From Lysobacterales bacterium CG_4_10_14_3_um_filter_64_11 (GTDB taxonomy: Bacteria > Pseudomonadota > Gammaproteobacteria > Xanthomonadales > Xanthomonadaceae): a stretch of 50,787 nt of DNA. Positions 24,308 to 32,915 of the stretch are shown here, in pieces. Position numbers and translations under genes: made by a program. A model generated the notes under the pieces. The model saw nothing but the letters and a program-made list of their open reading frames with translations. It was not told the origin of the DNA and did not search any database. Location: NCBI GenBank assembly GCA_002782905.1, contig PFJA01000286.1:1-50787 (forward strand), read 5' to 3'. Within the stretch, counting starts at the first letter, position 1. Each line of letters opens with the position of its first letter.

Positions 24308-24509
24308 TGGCAATACTCCTTGAGTTTTATGGTTATCAAGCAATACCGAGCGCATCACGCACCGCAATATAAACCACGCCACGCGCATTGCAGGGTGAAA
24401 CTTACCCCCCCACCGCAAGTGTCAACCCGTTCTCAGCCAGTCGCGTTGTTGCGACAGGCGATGAACGGTGAGAAGCTGCGGGGCACGGAATTCGGCGATA
24501 GGGCACACC

Positions 24510-25667
24510 ATGAACCGGCTCGCATGGGTATTTTCCGGCGGTGGCGCCAAGGGTGCATTTGGTGCCGGAGTGTTTCAGCGCATCCTTGAAATCTATCCGA
24601 CACTGCGCTGGCAGATCGTTACCGGCACCAGCACCGGCAGCCTGATCGCACCGTTTGCGGCGCTGGCAGACGCTGATCGCGCACGAACAGCTCAACTCGT
24701 CGAGTTGTATGGCGGCATTCGCAAGAAAGACGTATTCCAATCGAATTTTCTATTCAACCTGTTCAACCTGCCCGAAGGCCTGGTCAACCTAAAGCCCTTG
24801 CGCAAAGTAGTGAACGCCGCACTGCCGCTCGACGCGCAGGCCGCACTCGCCGCCGGCACGGTTGATCTGGTGGTGCCAACGGTCAACCTGCAAACGGCAG
24901 CGCTGACGCTGTGTACCCAGGAGCGCAATCAGCAACGCATTCGCGACTGGTACGCACAGCAACAAATCCCGGTGCCGCTCGAGTTCTGGCCGTTCGCGGA
25001 TTTGAACGAGGCTTTGCTGGCCTCCTCGGCGGTGCCGCTGGGTACCGCGCCGATCCAAAACGACAACCGCCGGTACGATTACAAAAACAAATCGAAGCGT
25101 CATCAGTATGTCGATGGTGGCGTGTTCGACAAGGCACCGCTGCGCGAGGCGCTGGCGTTGGGTGCCAGCGAGGCGATCGTGGTACTGATGTCGCCGACCC
25201 AGCCGTCACCCAAACTCAAGCCCTTCAGCAACCTGATCGAGGTAGGGCTGCGCGCGGTGGACCTGCTGCAAGATGAATTGCTGCGCGGCGATATCGACAA
25301 CTTGCGACTGGCACAGGTGATGTACGACCAGGGCGTAAGCGCCGAGGCACTGGCGGCAAAACAGATCGCGCCGGAAGTGTGTGGCTACCTGCACGCGCTG
25401 GAATCGTCGCGCGCTGCCGCGACGAGTGCCGCGATGGCGAACCCGCAGATGCAGCCGATCCTCATCGAGCCGCCCATCGGCATCGGCAGCGGCGAGGATT
25501 TCGACAGCACGGTTGCCGACGGCTGGCCGGACGCGCCCGCATCGGGCAAGGCCGTTCCGATCATGAAGGCGCGCATCGCCTACGGCCAACGCGTGGTCGA
25601 CGCGCTGCTCGATGATGCCGGCAGCCCGTTGCGTCGCGTGCTCGACAAAGCGGTGGTGCAGATTTAG
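24510..25667 (+). CDS. Patatin-like phospholipase
   Basis: This 385-residue protein has the patatin catalytic layout: oxyanion loop GGGAKG (residues 10-15), nucleophile GTSTG with Ser41, and the dyad aspartate in DGG (Asp202). Patatins are serine lipid acyl hydrolases acting on phospholipids or neutral lipids. No signal peptide is present, so it is cytosolic or membrane-associated. AGGG lies 6 nt before ATG 24510. The C-terminal 130 residues extend beyond the patatin core and show no domain I recognise. It is transcribed alone, 96 nt before aceK. Confidence 0.9.
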   Translation: MNRLAWVFSGGGAKGAFGAGVFQRILEIYPTLRWQIVTGTSTGSLIAPFAALADADRARTAQLVELYGGIRKKDVFQSNFLFNLFNLPEGLVNLKPLRKVVNAALPLDAQAALAAGTVDLVVPTVNLQTAALTLCTQERNQQRIRDWYAQQQIPVPLEFWPFADLNEALLASSAVPLGTAPIQNDNRRYDYKNKSKRHQYVDGGVFDKAPLREALALGASEAIVVLMSPTQPSPKLKPFSNLIEVGLRAVDLLQDELLRGDIDNLRLAQVMYDQGVSAEALAAKQIAPEVCGYLHALESSRAAATSAAMANPQMQPILIEPPIGIGSGEDFDSTVADGWPDAPASGKAVPIMKARIAYGQRVVDALLDDAGSPLRRVLDKAVVQI

Positions 25668-25751
25668 CGGGCTTGCAGGTGCAGTGGATGTTTCGCCACG
25701 CTGCACATTGCGCACCGTCATCCCCCACTGGCACGCAAGGCTGGCTGCGGT

Positions 25752-25757
25752 GATACT
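25752..25757 (+). promoter_or_regulatory. Candidate -10 element (GATACT) of aceK, leaderless
   Basis: GATACT ends 6 nt before the aceK ATG and no Shine-Dalgarno sequence is present. The spacing equals that before uvrD and rluE. It matches TATAAT at four of six positions. Confidence 0.35.
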
Positions 25758-25763
25758 GCCGCC

Positions 25764-27500
25764 ATGAGCCCGCGCCATTCCCACGTTGCGTTCGCCCGCG
25801 AGGCCGCCGAGTTGCTGGTCGACGCGTTTGCCGACTACAACGCGCGCTTTGCCGACATCACCCGCCGCGCGCAGCGCCATTTCGAGCGTCGCGACTGGCT
25901 GGCGGCACGCCGTGATGCGATTGCCCGCATCACTTTGTACGATCACAGCGTCGCGGAGACGTTTGCGCGCCTGGAGCAGCGCATGGGTGAGCGCATATTC
26001 GCGCATGCACTATGGGTGCAGGTAGCGTGCGAGTACGGCGCACTGATCGCGTCATTGCTCGATTCGGAGTTGTACAAGACCTTTTTCAACACGCTGACGC
26101 GACGCTTTTTTCGCACCCGCGGTGTCGATCCGGATATCGAGTTTGTTGCGCTGGATATCGAGCCGACCGATCACATCACCCATCCGGTGGCACGCCACAG
26201 CTATGTCGCTGCGGCCGGGCTGACGGCGCTGTTCGAACGGGTACTGGCGGATTATCCATTCGCTGTGCCGTTCCGCGATGCCGCGGCGTGTGCCGGCGCA
26301 ATTGCCGCCGCGCTCGATGCGCGCTTGCGCAGTTGGGGCACGGTGCCGGTAGTTGCGGTGGAGCTGCTGGAAACCGTGTTCTATCGTGAGCGCCGCGCCT
26401 ATCTGGTGGGCCGCGCAATCGGCCGCGAACGGCATGCGCCGTGCGTGATTGCGTTGGTCAATGACGATGACGGATTGCGGGTGGATGCCGTACTGACCGC
26501 TGGCGATCAGGTCGCGGTGTTGTTTGGCTATACCCACAGCTACTTCCATGCCGACCTGCCGACCGTGGGCGATGCGGTGGTGTTTTTGCGCACGCTGCTG
26601 CCCGCCAAGCCGGTCGATGAGCTGTACACCGTGTTGGGCCGCGCCAAGCAGGGCAAGACCGAGCGTTACCGGCATTTCTTCCGGCACCTGGCGTTGCACT
26701 GCGACGAGCCGATTCGTGCCGCCGACGGCATTCGTGGCATGGTGATGGCGGTATTTACCCTGCCCAGCTACCCGCTGGTGTTCAAGGTGATCCGCGATCG
26801 CTTTGGTTTCGGCAAGTCGGTAGCACCCGAGCAGGTCCACGAAAAGTACCGGTTGGTGGCGCACCATGATCGGGTCGGTCGACTGGTCGATGTGCAGGAG
26901 TTTCGTTACCTGCGTTTTTCACGCAGGCAGTTCGCCGCGGACATGCTTGCGGAGCTGGAAGTGGAGTGCGCGCAGCGGGTATTGCGCGATGGCGACGACG
27001 TCGTATTGCTGCATTGTTACGCCGAACGGCGGCTGCGGCCGCTCAATCTGTATCTGCACGAAGTGGCGTCGGCCGAGGCCGAGCGGGCGCTGCTCGATTA
27101 TGGCCAGGCGATCAAGGATCTGGCGCGCAGCAACCTGTTTCCCGGCGATCTGCTGCTGAAAAACTTCGGCGTTTCGCGCAGTGGGCGCGTGGTTTTTTAC
27201 GATTATGACGAATTGTGCCTGGTCACCGAATGCCGGTTTCGCACGCTGCCAACGCCACGCCACCATGAAGACGAAATCGCCGACGGTGCCTGGTTTTCGG
27301 TCGGCGAGCATGACGTGTTTCCGGAACAGTTTCCGCGCTTTCTCGGCCTCGATGCGCAGCGCCGGCAGGTGTTGTTGGCTGCGCACGGCGAGATTTTCGA
27401 TCCCGAATGGTGGCAGGCGCTGAGCACGCAACTGCAATCGGGTGCGTATGTCGATGTGCCGCCGTACCCGCAGTCGGCGAAGGTGTTGAAAACCGGTTGA
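25764..27500 (+). CDS. aceK: Isocitrate dehydrogenase kinase/phosphatase
   Basis: This 578-residue bifunctional enzyme phosphorylates and dephosphorylates isocitrate dehydrogenase, routing carbon to the glyoxylate shunt during growth on acetate or fatty acids. AceK landmarks include LYKTFFNTLTRRFF, the ATP-binding segment VFKVIRDRFGFGK, EKYRLVAHHDRVGR and the metal/catalytic region NLFPGDLLLKNFGV...VVFYDYDEL (Asp480, Asp482). The length matches the family. The shunt genes aceA and aceB are not adjacent, whereas in E. coli aceK is the third gene of aceBAK. The start lies 6 nt after a -10-like hexamer with no ribosome site. Confidence 0.96.
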   Translation: MSPRHSHVAFAREAAELLVDAFADYNARFADITRRAQRHFERRDWLAARRDAIARITLYDHSVAETFARLEQRMGERIFAHALWVQVACEYGALIASLLDSELYKTFFNTLTRRFFRTRGVDPDIEFVALDIEPTDHITHPVARHSYVAAAGLTALFERVLADYPFAVPFRDAAACAGAIAAALDARLRSWGTVPVVAVELLETVFYRERRAYLVGRAIGRERHAPCVIALVNDDDGLRVDAVLTAGDQVAVLFGYTHSYFHADLPTVGDAVVFLRTLLPAKPVDELYTVLGRAKQGKTERYRHFFRHLALHCDEPIRAADGIRGMVMAVFTLPSYPLVFKVIRDRFGFGKSVAPEQVHEKYRLVAHHDRVGRLVDVQEFRYLRFSRRQFAADMLAELEVECAQRVLRDGDDVVLLHCYAERRLRPLNLYLHEVASAEAERALLDYGQAIKDLARSNLFPGDLLLKNFGVSRSGRVVFYDYDELCLVTECRFRTLPTPRHHEDEIADGAWFSVGEHDVFPEQFPRFLGLDAQRRQVLLAAHGEIFDPEWWQALSTQLQSGAYVDVPPYPQSAKVLKTG

Positions 27501-27664
27501 GCAATGGATTTCATCGCCGCTCACTGCGGGCTTCGCCGCGAGTACCGGCCGAGCACGTGCAACAGCGCTCCGCAAAGCACGCAAAAGTCGAAAAATGTTC
27601 CCGATTGGCGTCGAATCCTTGGCGTCGTTTGCGTCCTTCGCGAAGCCAATGCGTTTCAAGGCCA

Positions 27665-27693
27665 CGATGGGTTTCGCTCCGCGCTACCCATCG
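27665..27693. repeat. GATGGGT...ACCCATC intergenic hairpin
   Basis: CGATGGGT (27665-27672) and ACCCATCG (27686-27693) form a perfect 8-bp stem with an inner CGC/GCG pair, downstream of aceK. This resembles dispersed intergenic palindromes. The surrounding 27501-27771 holds no gene that I can support. Confidence 0.45.
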
Positions 27694-27771
27694 CGCCGGC
27701 TGTGTTAGGCTCTTTCGCCACCAGCCGGCGATATTCTGTGCCGGAAACCGACGCACTACCGGGAGACAGCC

Positions 27772-28647
27772 ATGATCCGAACCACCCTTGCCGCCGCGAT
27801 GCTCGTCACACTTGCTGCCTGCTCGCCATCGGGTGAGCCCACTGCCAGCACGGAAACGGCGCCTCAGGCCAGCACGGCTGCCGCCAAGCCCGCGCAATCG
27901 CCGCTGGACGCTGCGCTTGCCGGCAACTGGCGCGACCCGGCCAATGTCGCGCGCGACGGGTGGCGGCATCCGGCGCAGACTCTGGCATTTTTTGCCGTGA
28001 CACCCACGCAGAGCGTGATCGAAATCACCCCCGGCGGTGGTTGGTACACCGAGATTCTGGCGCCGATGCTGCGCGACAACGGCCATTACATCGCCGCGGT
28101 GATGGACCCGGAAAGTGCCACCAGCGAGGGTGCCAAGGGCTACTATGGCAAGCAGATCGAAACCCTGAAAGCCAAATTGGCGAGCGCGCCGGAAGCGTAT
28201 GGCGCGCCGGAGATTCGCACGTTTGATCTGGCCAATCCGGTATTTGGCGAGCCCGGTTCGGCCGATGTGGTGCTGACCTTCCGCAATGTACACAACTGGC
28301 AGCGTTCGCAAACGGCCGAGGTGATGTTTCAGGGGTTCTTTGCCGTGCTCAAGCCCGGCGGCACCCTGGGTGTGGTCGAGCATCGTGCCAATGGCGATGT
28401 TGCCGCCGGCGATGCGTCGGGTTATGTCGGCCAGGATCAGGTGATTGCCATGGCCACAGCAGCCGGCTTTGCGCTGGAAGCGGCGAGCGAGATCAATGCC
28501 AACCCGGCCGATGGCAAGGACCACGAGGCTGGCGTGTGGAGCCTGCCGCCGGTGCTGCGTCTGGGCGACAAGGACCGCGAAAAGTATGCCGCAATCGGCG
28601 AAAGCGATCGCATGACCTTGCGATTCCGCAAGCCTGCCATGCAATAA
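27772..28647 (+). CDS. Methyltransferase-like lipoprotein (COG4798 type)
   Basis: This 291-residue protein has a lipoprotein signal (MIRTTLAAAMLVTLAAC, Cys17) and an Ala/Thr-rich linker. The class I methyltransferase-like fold shows SVIEITPGGGWYTEILAPML as motif I, ADVVLTFRNVHNW, and LKPGGTLGVVEHR. COG4798 members are predicted methyltransferases with an export signal. SAM is not expected in the periplasm, so catalysis there is doubtful and the domain may have another role. GGGAG lies 7 nt before the ATG. It ends 6 bp from the convergent ABC exporter gene. Confidence 0.86.
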   Translation: MIRTTLAAAMLVTLAACSPSGEPTASTETAPQASTAAAKPAQSPLDAALAGNWRDPANVARDGWRHPAQTLAFFAVTPTQSVIEITPGGGWYTEILAPMLRDNGHYIAAVMDPESATSEGAKGYYGKQIETLKAKLASAPEAYGAPEIRTFDLANPVFGEPGSADVVLTFRNVHNWQRSQTAEVMFQGFFAVLKPGGTLGVVEHRANGDVAAGDASGYVGQDQVIAMATAAGFALEAASEINANPADGKDHEAGVWSLPPVLRLGDKDREKYAAIGESDRMTLRFRKPAMQ

Positions 28648-28653
28648 GCTGTT

Positions 28654-30435
28654 TCACACCGGCGCCGATACCTCGCCCGTCTGCAAACGCCACAACGCGG
28701 CGTACGCGCCGTTGGCCGCGAGTAGCTGCGCATGGCTTCCGCTTTCGCTGATCCGGCCGTCATCGATGACGTGAATGCAGTCGGCGTGGCGCACGCTCGA
28801 CAGGCGATGAGCGATGATCAGGGTGCTGCGTCGATGGGCCTGGCGCAGCAACGAGCGTTGAATGGCGGCTTCGGTTTCGTTGTCCACCGCCGAGGTGGCT
28901 TCATCGAGCACCAGCAGCGCCGGTTCGCGGTACAGCGCACGCGCCAGTGCGATGCGCTGGCGCTGGCCGCCGGATAATTGGCTGCCACGCTCGCCGACCG
29001 GGTTGTCGTACCCGTTTGGCAACGCCACGATGAACGCATGCGCCTCGGCGGCACGCGCCGCCGCCTCGATGCGCGCGCGGCTCGCCAGCGGGTCGCCATA
29101 GGCGATGTTGTCTGCCACGCTGCCATCGGTGAGAAAAGGCTCCTGTGCGACATAGCCGATGGCTCGGCGCAGCGCGATCGGGTCGATCTGGCGGGTGTCG
29201 ATGCCATCGAAACTTATCACGCCGCGATCGGGTTGATGAAAGCGCAGCAGCAACTTCAACGCGGTTGATTTGCCGCTGCCGGTGGCGCCCACCAGCGCCA
29301 CGCTGGCGCCGGCCGGTATCCGCAGCGTGAAATCATCGAGTACCCGCTGCGCACCATAGGCAAAGCACACACCAGCAAACGTGACCTCACCGCGTACCGG
29401 CTTGGCCAGCGCCAGCTCACCGGGTGTGGCCACCGGTATCGCCAGCAAGGCGAATACGCGCTGCACCGAAGCCATGGCGCGGTTGTACAGGTCGGTGATG
29501 TCGGCCAGGTGGGTGAGCGGCCACAGCAACCGTTGGGTGAGGTACACCAGCGCCGAGTAGCTGCCGACACCCAACTCGCCGCGCAGGGTCAGCATGCCGC
29601 CGTACAACAACGTGGCGACAAACCCGAACAGGATCGCAATGCGGATCACCGGCGTGATCGCGGCGGAAAAACGGATCGCCGCGACATTGCGCGCACGGTA
29701 TTCATCCGACGCTGCCGCCAGATGCGCGGCCTCGAAACGCTCGGCGGTATACGCCTGGATCGTGGCCATGCCGCCGAGGTTGTTGGCCAGCCGCGCCGAC
29801 AGGGTGCCGGCAGCCTCGCGCATTTGCGCGTAGCGTGGTGCCAGACGGCGCTGGAACCAGAACGCGCCAAACACGATCAGCGGCACCGGCAACAGCGCCA
29901 GCACTGCCAGATTGGCGGTGAGCACGAAGAAAATGCCGCCGACCAGCAGCGACGACATGAACACCTGGATCAGCTCATTGGCGCCGGTGTTGAGGAAGCG
30001 TTCGATCTGGTTGATATCCTCGTTGAGTACCGCCATCAGCCGGCCGCTGCGGGCGCTGGTAATGGCATCTGGCGGCAAACGTTGCAAGTGCTCGTAGCTG
30101 TTTTGCCGCAGCACGTGTTGCAGGTCTTGCGCCAGGTTGCGCCAGCGCACCGCATACAGATACTCGAACAACGACTCCAGCGCCCAGATCGCCACGGTCA
30201 GGCCGACCAGCACCAACAACTGCTGCATCGGATCGGGCAAACCCAAGCGCGCGATGAACGATTCGCGCTGATTCACCACCACATCCACCGCCACACCGAT
30301 CAGCAGTTCGGGCAGCACATCGAATAGCTTGTTCAGTGCCGAATACAGGCTGGCCAGTACCGCGCTGCGGCGAAACGGGCGCGCATAACGAAACAGTTCG
30401 ACCAGCGGATGGCACTGCGGCAGGGCGTTGCTCAT
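28654..30435 (-). CDS. ABC exporter, fused permease and ATPase
   Basis: This 593-residue half-transporter has six membrane segments in the first 320 residues (ABC_membrane type 1). The nucleotide-binding domain has Walker A GATGSGKST, Q-loop VAQEPF, signature LSGGQRQRIALARAL, Walker B LLVLDEATSAVD and the H-loop in IIAHRLSSV. It should work as a homodimer exporting lipids, peptides or drugs; nothing nearby names the cargo. ATG at 30433-30435 (MSNALPQCHPLVELF) is chosen because the frame upstream of it lies opposite the rluE gene and encodes no domain. No clear ribosome site is seen. It is divergent from rluE with a 66-bp gap. Confidence 0.9.
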   Translation of the reverse strand: MSNALPQCHPLVELFRYARPFRRSAVLASLYSALNKLFDVLPELLIGVAVDVVVNQRESFIARLGLPDPMQQLLVLVGLTVAIWALESLFEYLYAVRWRNLAQDLQHVLRQNSYEHLQRLPPDAITSARSGRLMAVLNEDINQIERFLNTGANELIQVFMSSLLVGGIFFVLTANLAVLALLPVPLIVFGAFWFQRRLAPRYAQMREAAGTLSARLANNLGGMATIQAYTAERFEAAHLAAASDEYRARNVAAIRFSAAITPVIRIAILFGFVATLLYGGMLTLRGELGVGSYSALVYLTQRLLWPLTHLADITDLYNRAMASVQRVFALLAIPVATPGELALAKPVRGEVTFAGVCFAYGAQRVLDDFTLRIPAGASVALVGATGSGKSTALKLLLRFHQPDRGVISFDGIDTRQIDPIALRRAIGYVAQEPFLTDGSVADNIAYGDPLASRARIEAAARAAEAHAFIVALPNGYDNPVGERGSQLSGGQRQRIALARALYREPALLVLDEATSAVDNETEAAIQRSLLRQAHRRSTLIIAHRLSSVRHADCIHVIDDGRISESGSHAQLLAANGAYAALWRLQTGEVSAPV

Positions 30436-30489
30436 GACGAGGGTGGGCCTTGGGTCGGGGTTGGGCAGGCACGCTGCGGTGGTGTGCCG

Positions 30490-30495
30490 TAGAAT
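30490..30495 (+). promoter_or_regulatory. Candidate -10 element (TAGAAT) of rluE, leaderless
   Basis: TAGAAT lies 6 nt before the GTG start and no Shine-Dalgarno site is visible, as for uvrD and aceK. TTGGGC at 30461 is too far upstream to act as a normal -35. Confidence 0.5.
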
Positions 30496-30501
30496 ACGCG
30501 A

Positions 30502-31047
30502 GTGCTGGTCGCTCTCAACAAACCGTATGGCGTGCTGTGTCAGTTCACTGACAGCAGCGCGACTGCGCGCCCGACGCTGGCTGGCTTTGGTTTGCCGCCA
30601 GGGATTTACGCCGCCGGGCGCCTGGATATCGATTCCGAAGGCTTGTTGTTGCTCAGTGACGACGGCAACCGTATTGCGCAGATCAGCTCGCCGCGATTCA
30701 AATGGCCGAAGACCTATGTGGTGCAGGTCGAGGGCACGCCCAGCGCCGAGCAGATGGCCGCACTCAAGGCCGGCCCGGTGCTGAAGGATGGGCCGACCGA
30801 GGCGGTTCGCGTGCAAGTGCTGGCGCATCCGCCGGAATGGTTGTGGCCACGCGATCCGCCGGTGCGCAAACGCAAAACCGTGGCCGACCATTTCATCGAG
30901 ATTACCATCCGTGAAGGGCGTAACCGGCAAGTGCGCAGGATGACAGCGGCGGTGGGGTTGCCCACCCTGCGCCTGATCCGGATCGCCATTGGCCCGTATC
31001 GCCTCGATGGCATGCAGCCAGGGCAGTGGCGCAGCGAAGCCGAGTAG
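30502..31047 (+). CDS. rluE: 23S rRNA pseudouridine synthase RluE
   Basis: This 181-residue enzyme is of the RsuA/RluE group, which isomerises uridine to pseudouridine in 23S rRNA (U2457 in E. coli). It starts directly with LVALNKPYGVLCQF, lacking an S4 domain as RluE does. The catalytic motif AAGRLDIDSEGLLLLS has Asp42. KTYVVQVEG and the RNRQVRRMTAAVGLPTLRLIR core are typical. The GTG start at 30502 is set by family alignment and by TAGAAT 6 nt upstream. A methyltransferase gene follows after 31 nt. Confidence 0.93.
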   Translation: MLVALNKPYGVLCQFTDSSATARPTLAGFGLPPGIYAAGRLDIDSEGLLLLSDDGNRIAQISSPRFKWPKTYVVQVEGTPSAEQMAALKAGPVLKDGPTEAVRVQVLAHPPEWLWPRDPPVRKRKTVADHFIEITIREGRNRQVRRMTAAVGLPTLRLIRIAIGPYRLDGMQPGQWRSEAE

Positions 31048-31078
31048 GCGGCGCAAACAAACGCCAGCACAGGTGCGC

Positions 31079-31840
31079 ATGGCTGACTTCGCCGATCACT
31101 TTTCCGCACATGCCGCGCACTACGCCAGCGCACGGCCGTGTTATCCCGACGCCCTGTTCGCGTGGCTCGCGCAGCACTGTGCAGCGCACGATCTGGCGTG
31201 GGATGCCGGTTGCGGCAATGGCCAGGCCAGCAGCGCGCTGGCCAAGCATTTCACGCACGTGTATGGCAGCGATCCAAGCCGCCAGCAGATCGCACAGGCG
31301 CCGGCGCATCCACGCGTTCGCTATGCCGTCGAAACAGCGGAAAACTGTTCGCTCGCCGATGCCAGTGTCGATCTGATCAGTGTCGCGCAGGCCTATCACT
31401 GGTTCGCGCAAACGCGGTTCTGCGATGCAGTGCGTCGCGTCGCACGCCCCGGCGCGCTGCTGGCGATCTACAGCTACCAGCGTTCGTCGGTAAACGCAGC
31501 GGTCGATGCCCTGTTCGAACATCTCTATCACGACGTGCTCGGCCGGTACTGGCCGGCGCAGCGCGTGCAGGTTGAAACGGGGTATCGCGAGGTGTGGTTT
31601 CCGTTTGCCGAACTGCACGACATGCCCGTCTGGCAGTTGCGCTGCGATTGGACGTTGCCGCAGTACCTTGCCTACCTGCGCAGTTGGTCGGCCTGTCAGA
31701 CGTGCCTCGCTGCCACCGGCAACGACCCGTTGCACGCCATGCAACCTGCATTTATCCAAGCCTGGGGCGAGCCGACCCGCGTGCGCCGGGTGGTCTGGCC
31801 ATTGAATCTGCGGGTCGGACGGATTGCTGCGTCGGGTTGA
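31079..31840 (+). CDS. Class I SAM-dependent methyltransferase
   Basis: This 253-residue protein has motif I DAGCGNGQASSALAKHF and an acidic residue after beta-2 (VYGSDPS). VDLISVAQAYHWFAQTRF is the pattern common in methyltransferase type 11 proteins, where the AYHWF motif precedes the substrate lid. LARPGALLAIYSY-type motif III follows. The substrate is unknown; small organic acids such as trans-aconitate are methylated by some relatives. ATG 31079 has AGGT 5 nt upstream. It follows rluE by 31 nt and may be co-transcribed. Confidence 0.88.
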   Translation: MADFADHFSAHAAHYASARPCYPDALFAWLAQHCAAHDLAWDAGCGNGQASSALAKHFTHVYGSDPSRQQIAQAPAHPRVRYAVETAENCSLADASVDLISVAQAYHWFAQTRFCDAVRRVARPGALLAIYSYQRSSVNAAVDALFEHLYHDVLGRYWPAQRVQVETGYREVWFPFAELHDMPVWQLRCDWTLPQYLAYLRSWSACQTCLAATGNDPLHAMQPAFIQAWGEPTRVRRVVWPLNLRVGRIAASG

Positions 31841-31857
31841 GTCGGGTCGGCCGCAGC

Positions 31858-31886
31858 GCCTGCCCCCGACTTGATCTGGGGCAGGC
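31858..31886 (+). terminator. GC-rich hairpin after methyltransferase gene
   Basis: GCCTGCCCC and GGGGCAGGC form a perfect 9-bp stem 17 nt after the stop codon. No T-run follows. The loop text CTTGATCTGGG recurs near 43283, so this is also part of a dispersed repeat. The rest of 31887-32081 shows fragments of GTGGGAGC-type repeats and no gene. Confidence 0.4.
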
Positions 31887-32081
31887 TCCTGAAATTGCGC
31901 CTTGAAGCACCCCTGGAGCCACTGTGTCGCCCGCCGGGGCAAGCCCGCTTTTCTGCGGCGGCCGGCCAGCCGGCGAACGAACTGGCGAAAGTGCTTCGCG
32001 CGCAGGTGCACTCCCACAAGAGCCGGTCACCCACGTACAAGTAGCCGACCCTGTGGGCGACTGCATGCAGCGAAACCCGCC

Positions 32082-32915
32082 CTACAACCAACGCGCGCTA
32101 GTCACCCGCTCGCGTTGCTCCAGATCGAGCGCGGTGCACACCTCGACAAAACCGTGGGCGGCGAGCAACGCGCGCACCGCCTCGCCCTGCGTCCAGCCGT
32201 GTTCCAGCAGCAAGTAGCCGCCGGGCGTGAGGTGCGACGGCGCATCGGCGATGATGCGGCGGATCGCGTCCAGGCCGTCGTCGCCGGATGCCAGTGCCAA
32301 CGCCGGCTCGAAGCGCAGATCGCCCTGTTGCAGATGCGGGTCGTCCGCTGCCAGATACGGCGGGTTGCTGACGATCACGGTAAAGCGCTCGCCGGCCAAC
32401 GGCGTCAGCCAATCACCGTGACGAAACACCACGTTGCCAATCCCCGTGGCGGTGGCGTTGCGTTGCGCCACGGCCAAAGCATCGGTGCTGATGTCCACAG
32501 CGGTGACGTGCGCCGCGGGCCGTTCGCTGGCAATCGCCAGCGCGATGGCGCCGCTGCCGGTGCCCAGATCGGCGAGCCGGCCATCGCGCGCCAATCGCGG
32601 CAAGGCCAGCTCCACCAGCAACTCGGTTTCCGGGCGTGGGATCAACACCCCGGGCTGCACCGCCAGATCGAGCGTCCAGAAACCGCGCGCACCGATCAGG
32701 TAGGCGACCGGCTCACCGCCGATCCGGCGTTCAAGCAGCGCAGTGAACGCGGTTTGCTGCGCGACGGCCAGCGACTCGTTACCGTGCGCAAACAACCAGG
32801 CGCGATCACGGCCCAGCGCATGGCCAAGCAACAGCTCGGCCTCGAACCGCGGCTGTGGCCCGGGCAATCGCGCTGCTGCCTGTAGCAGCGCGATGTCCAG
32901 CCGCCACTCAGTCAT
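32082..32915 (-). CDS. prmC: Release factor glutamine methyltransferase PrmC
   Basis: This 277-residue enzyme methylates the GGQ glutamine of release factors 1 and 2. It shows the helical N-terminal RF-binding domain, GARGFWTLDLAVQPGVLIPRPETE, SAM motif DLGTGSG (116-122) and the catalytic NPPY (184-187). ATG 32915 overlaps the last 8 bases of the 1401-codon gene upstream (ATGACTGA), so its translation is coupled to that gene. In most genomes prmC follows prfA. Here prfA is not present and the partner is a giant membrane protein. Confidence 0.95.
   Translation of the reverse strand: MTEWRLDIALLQAAARLPGPQPRFEAELLLGHALGRDRAWLFAHGNESLAVAQQTAFTALLERRIGGEPVAYLIGARGFWTLDLAVQPGVLIPRPETELLVELALPRLARDGRLADLGTGSGAIALAIASERPAAHVTAVDISTDALAVAQRNATATGIGNVVFRHGDWLTPLAGERFTVIVSNPPYLAADDPHLQQGDLRFEPALALASGDDGLDAIRRIIADAPSHLTPGGYLLLEHGWTQGEAVRALLAAHGFVEVCTALDLEQRERVTSARWL

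Noticed and set aside
30436..31080. 215-codon N-terminal extension of the ABC exporter frame
   Set aside because: It lies opposite rluE, which has clear family motifs. The extension has no domain, and the exporter family starts at MSNALPQ.
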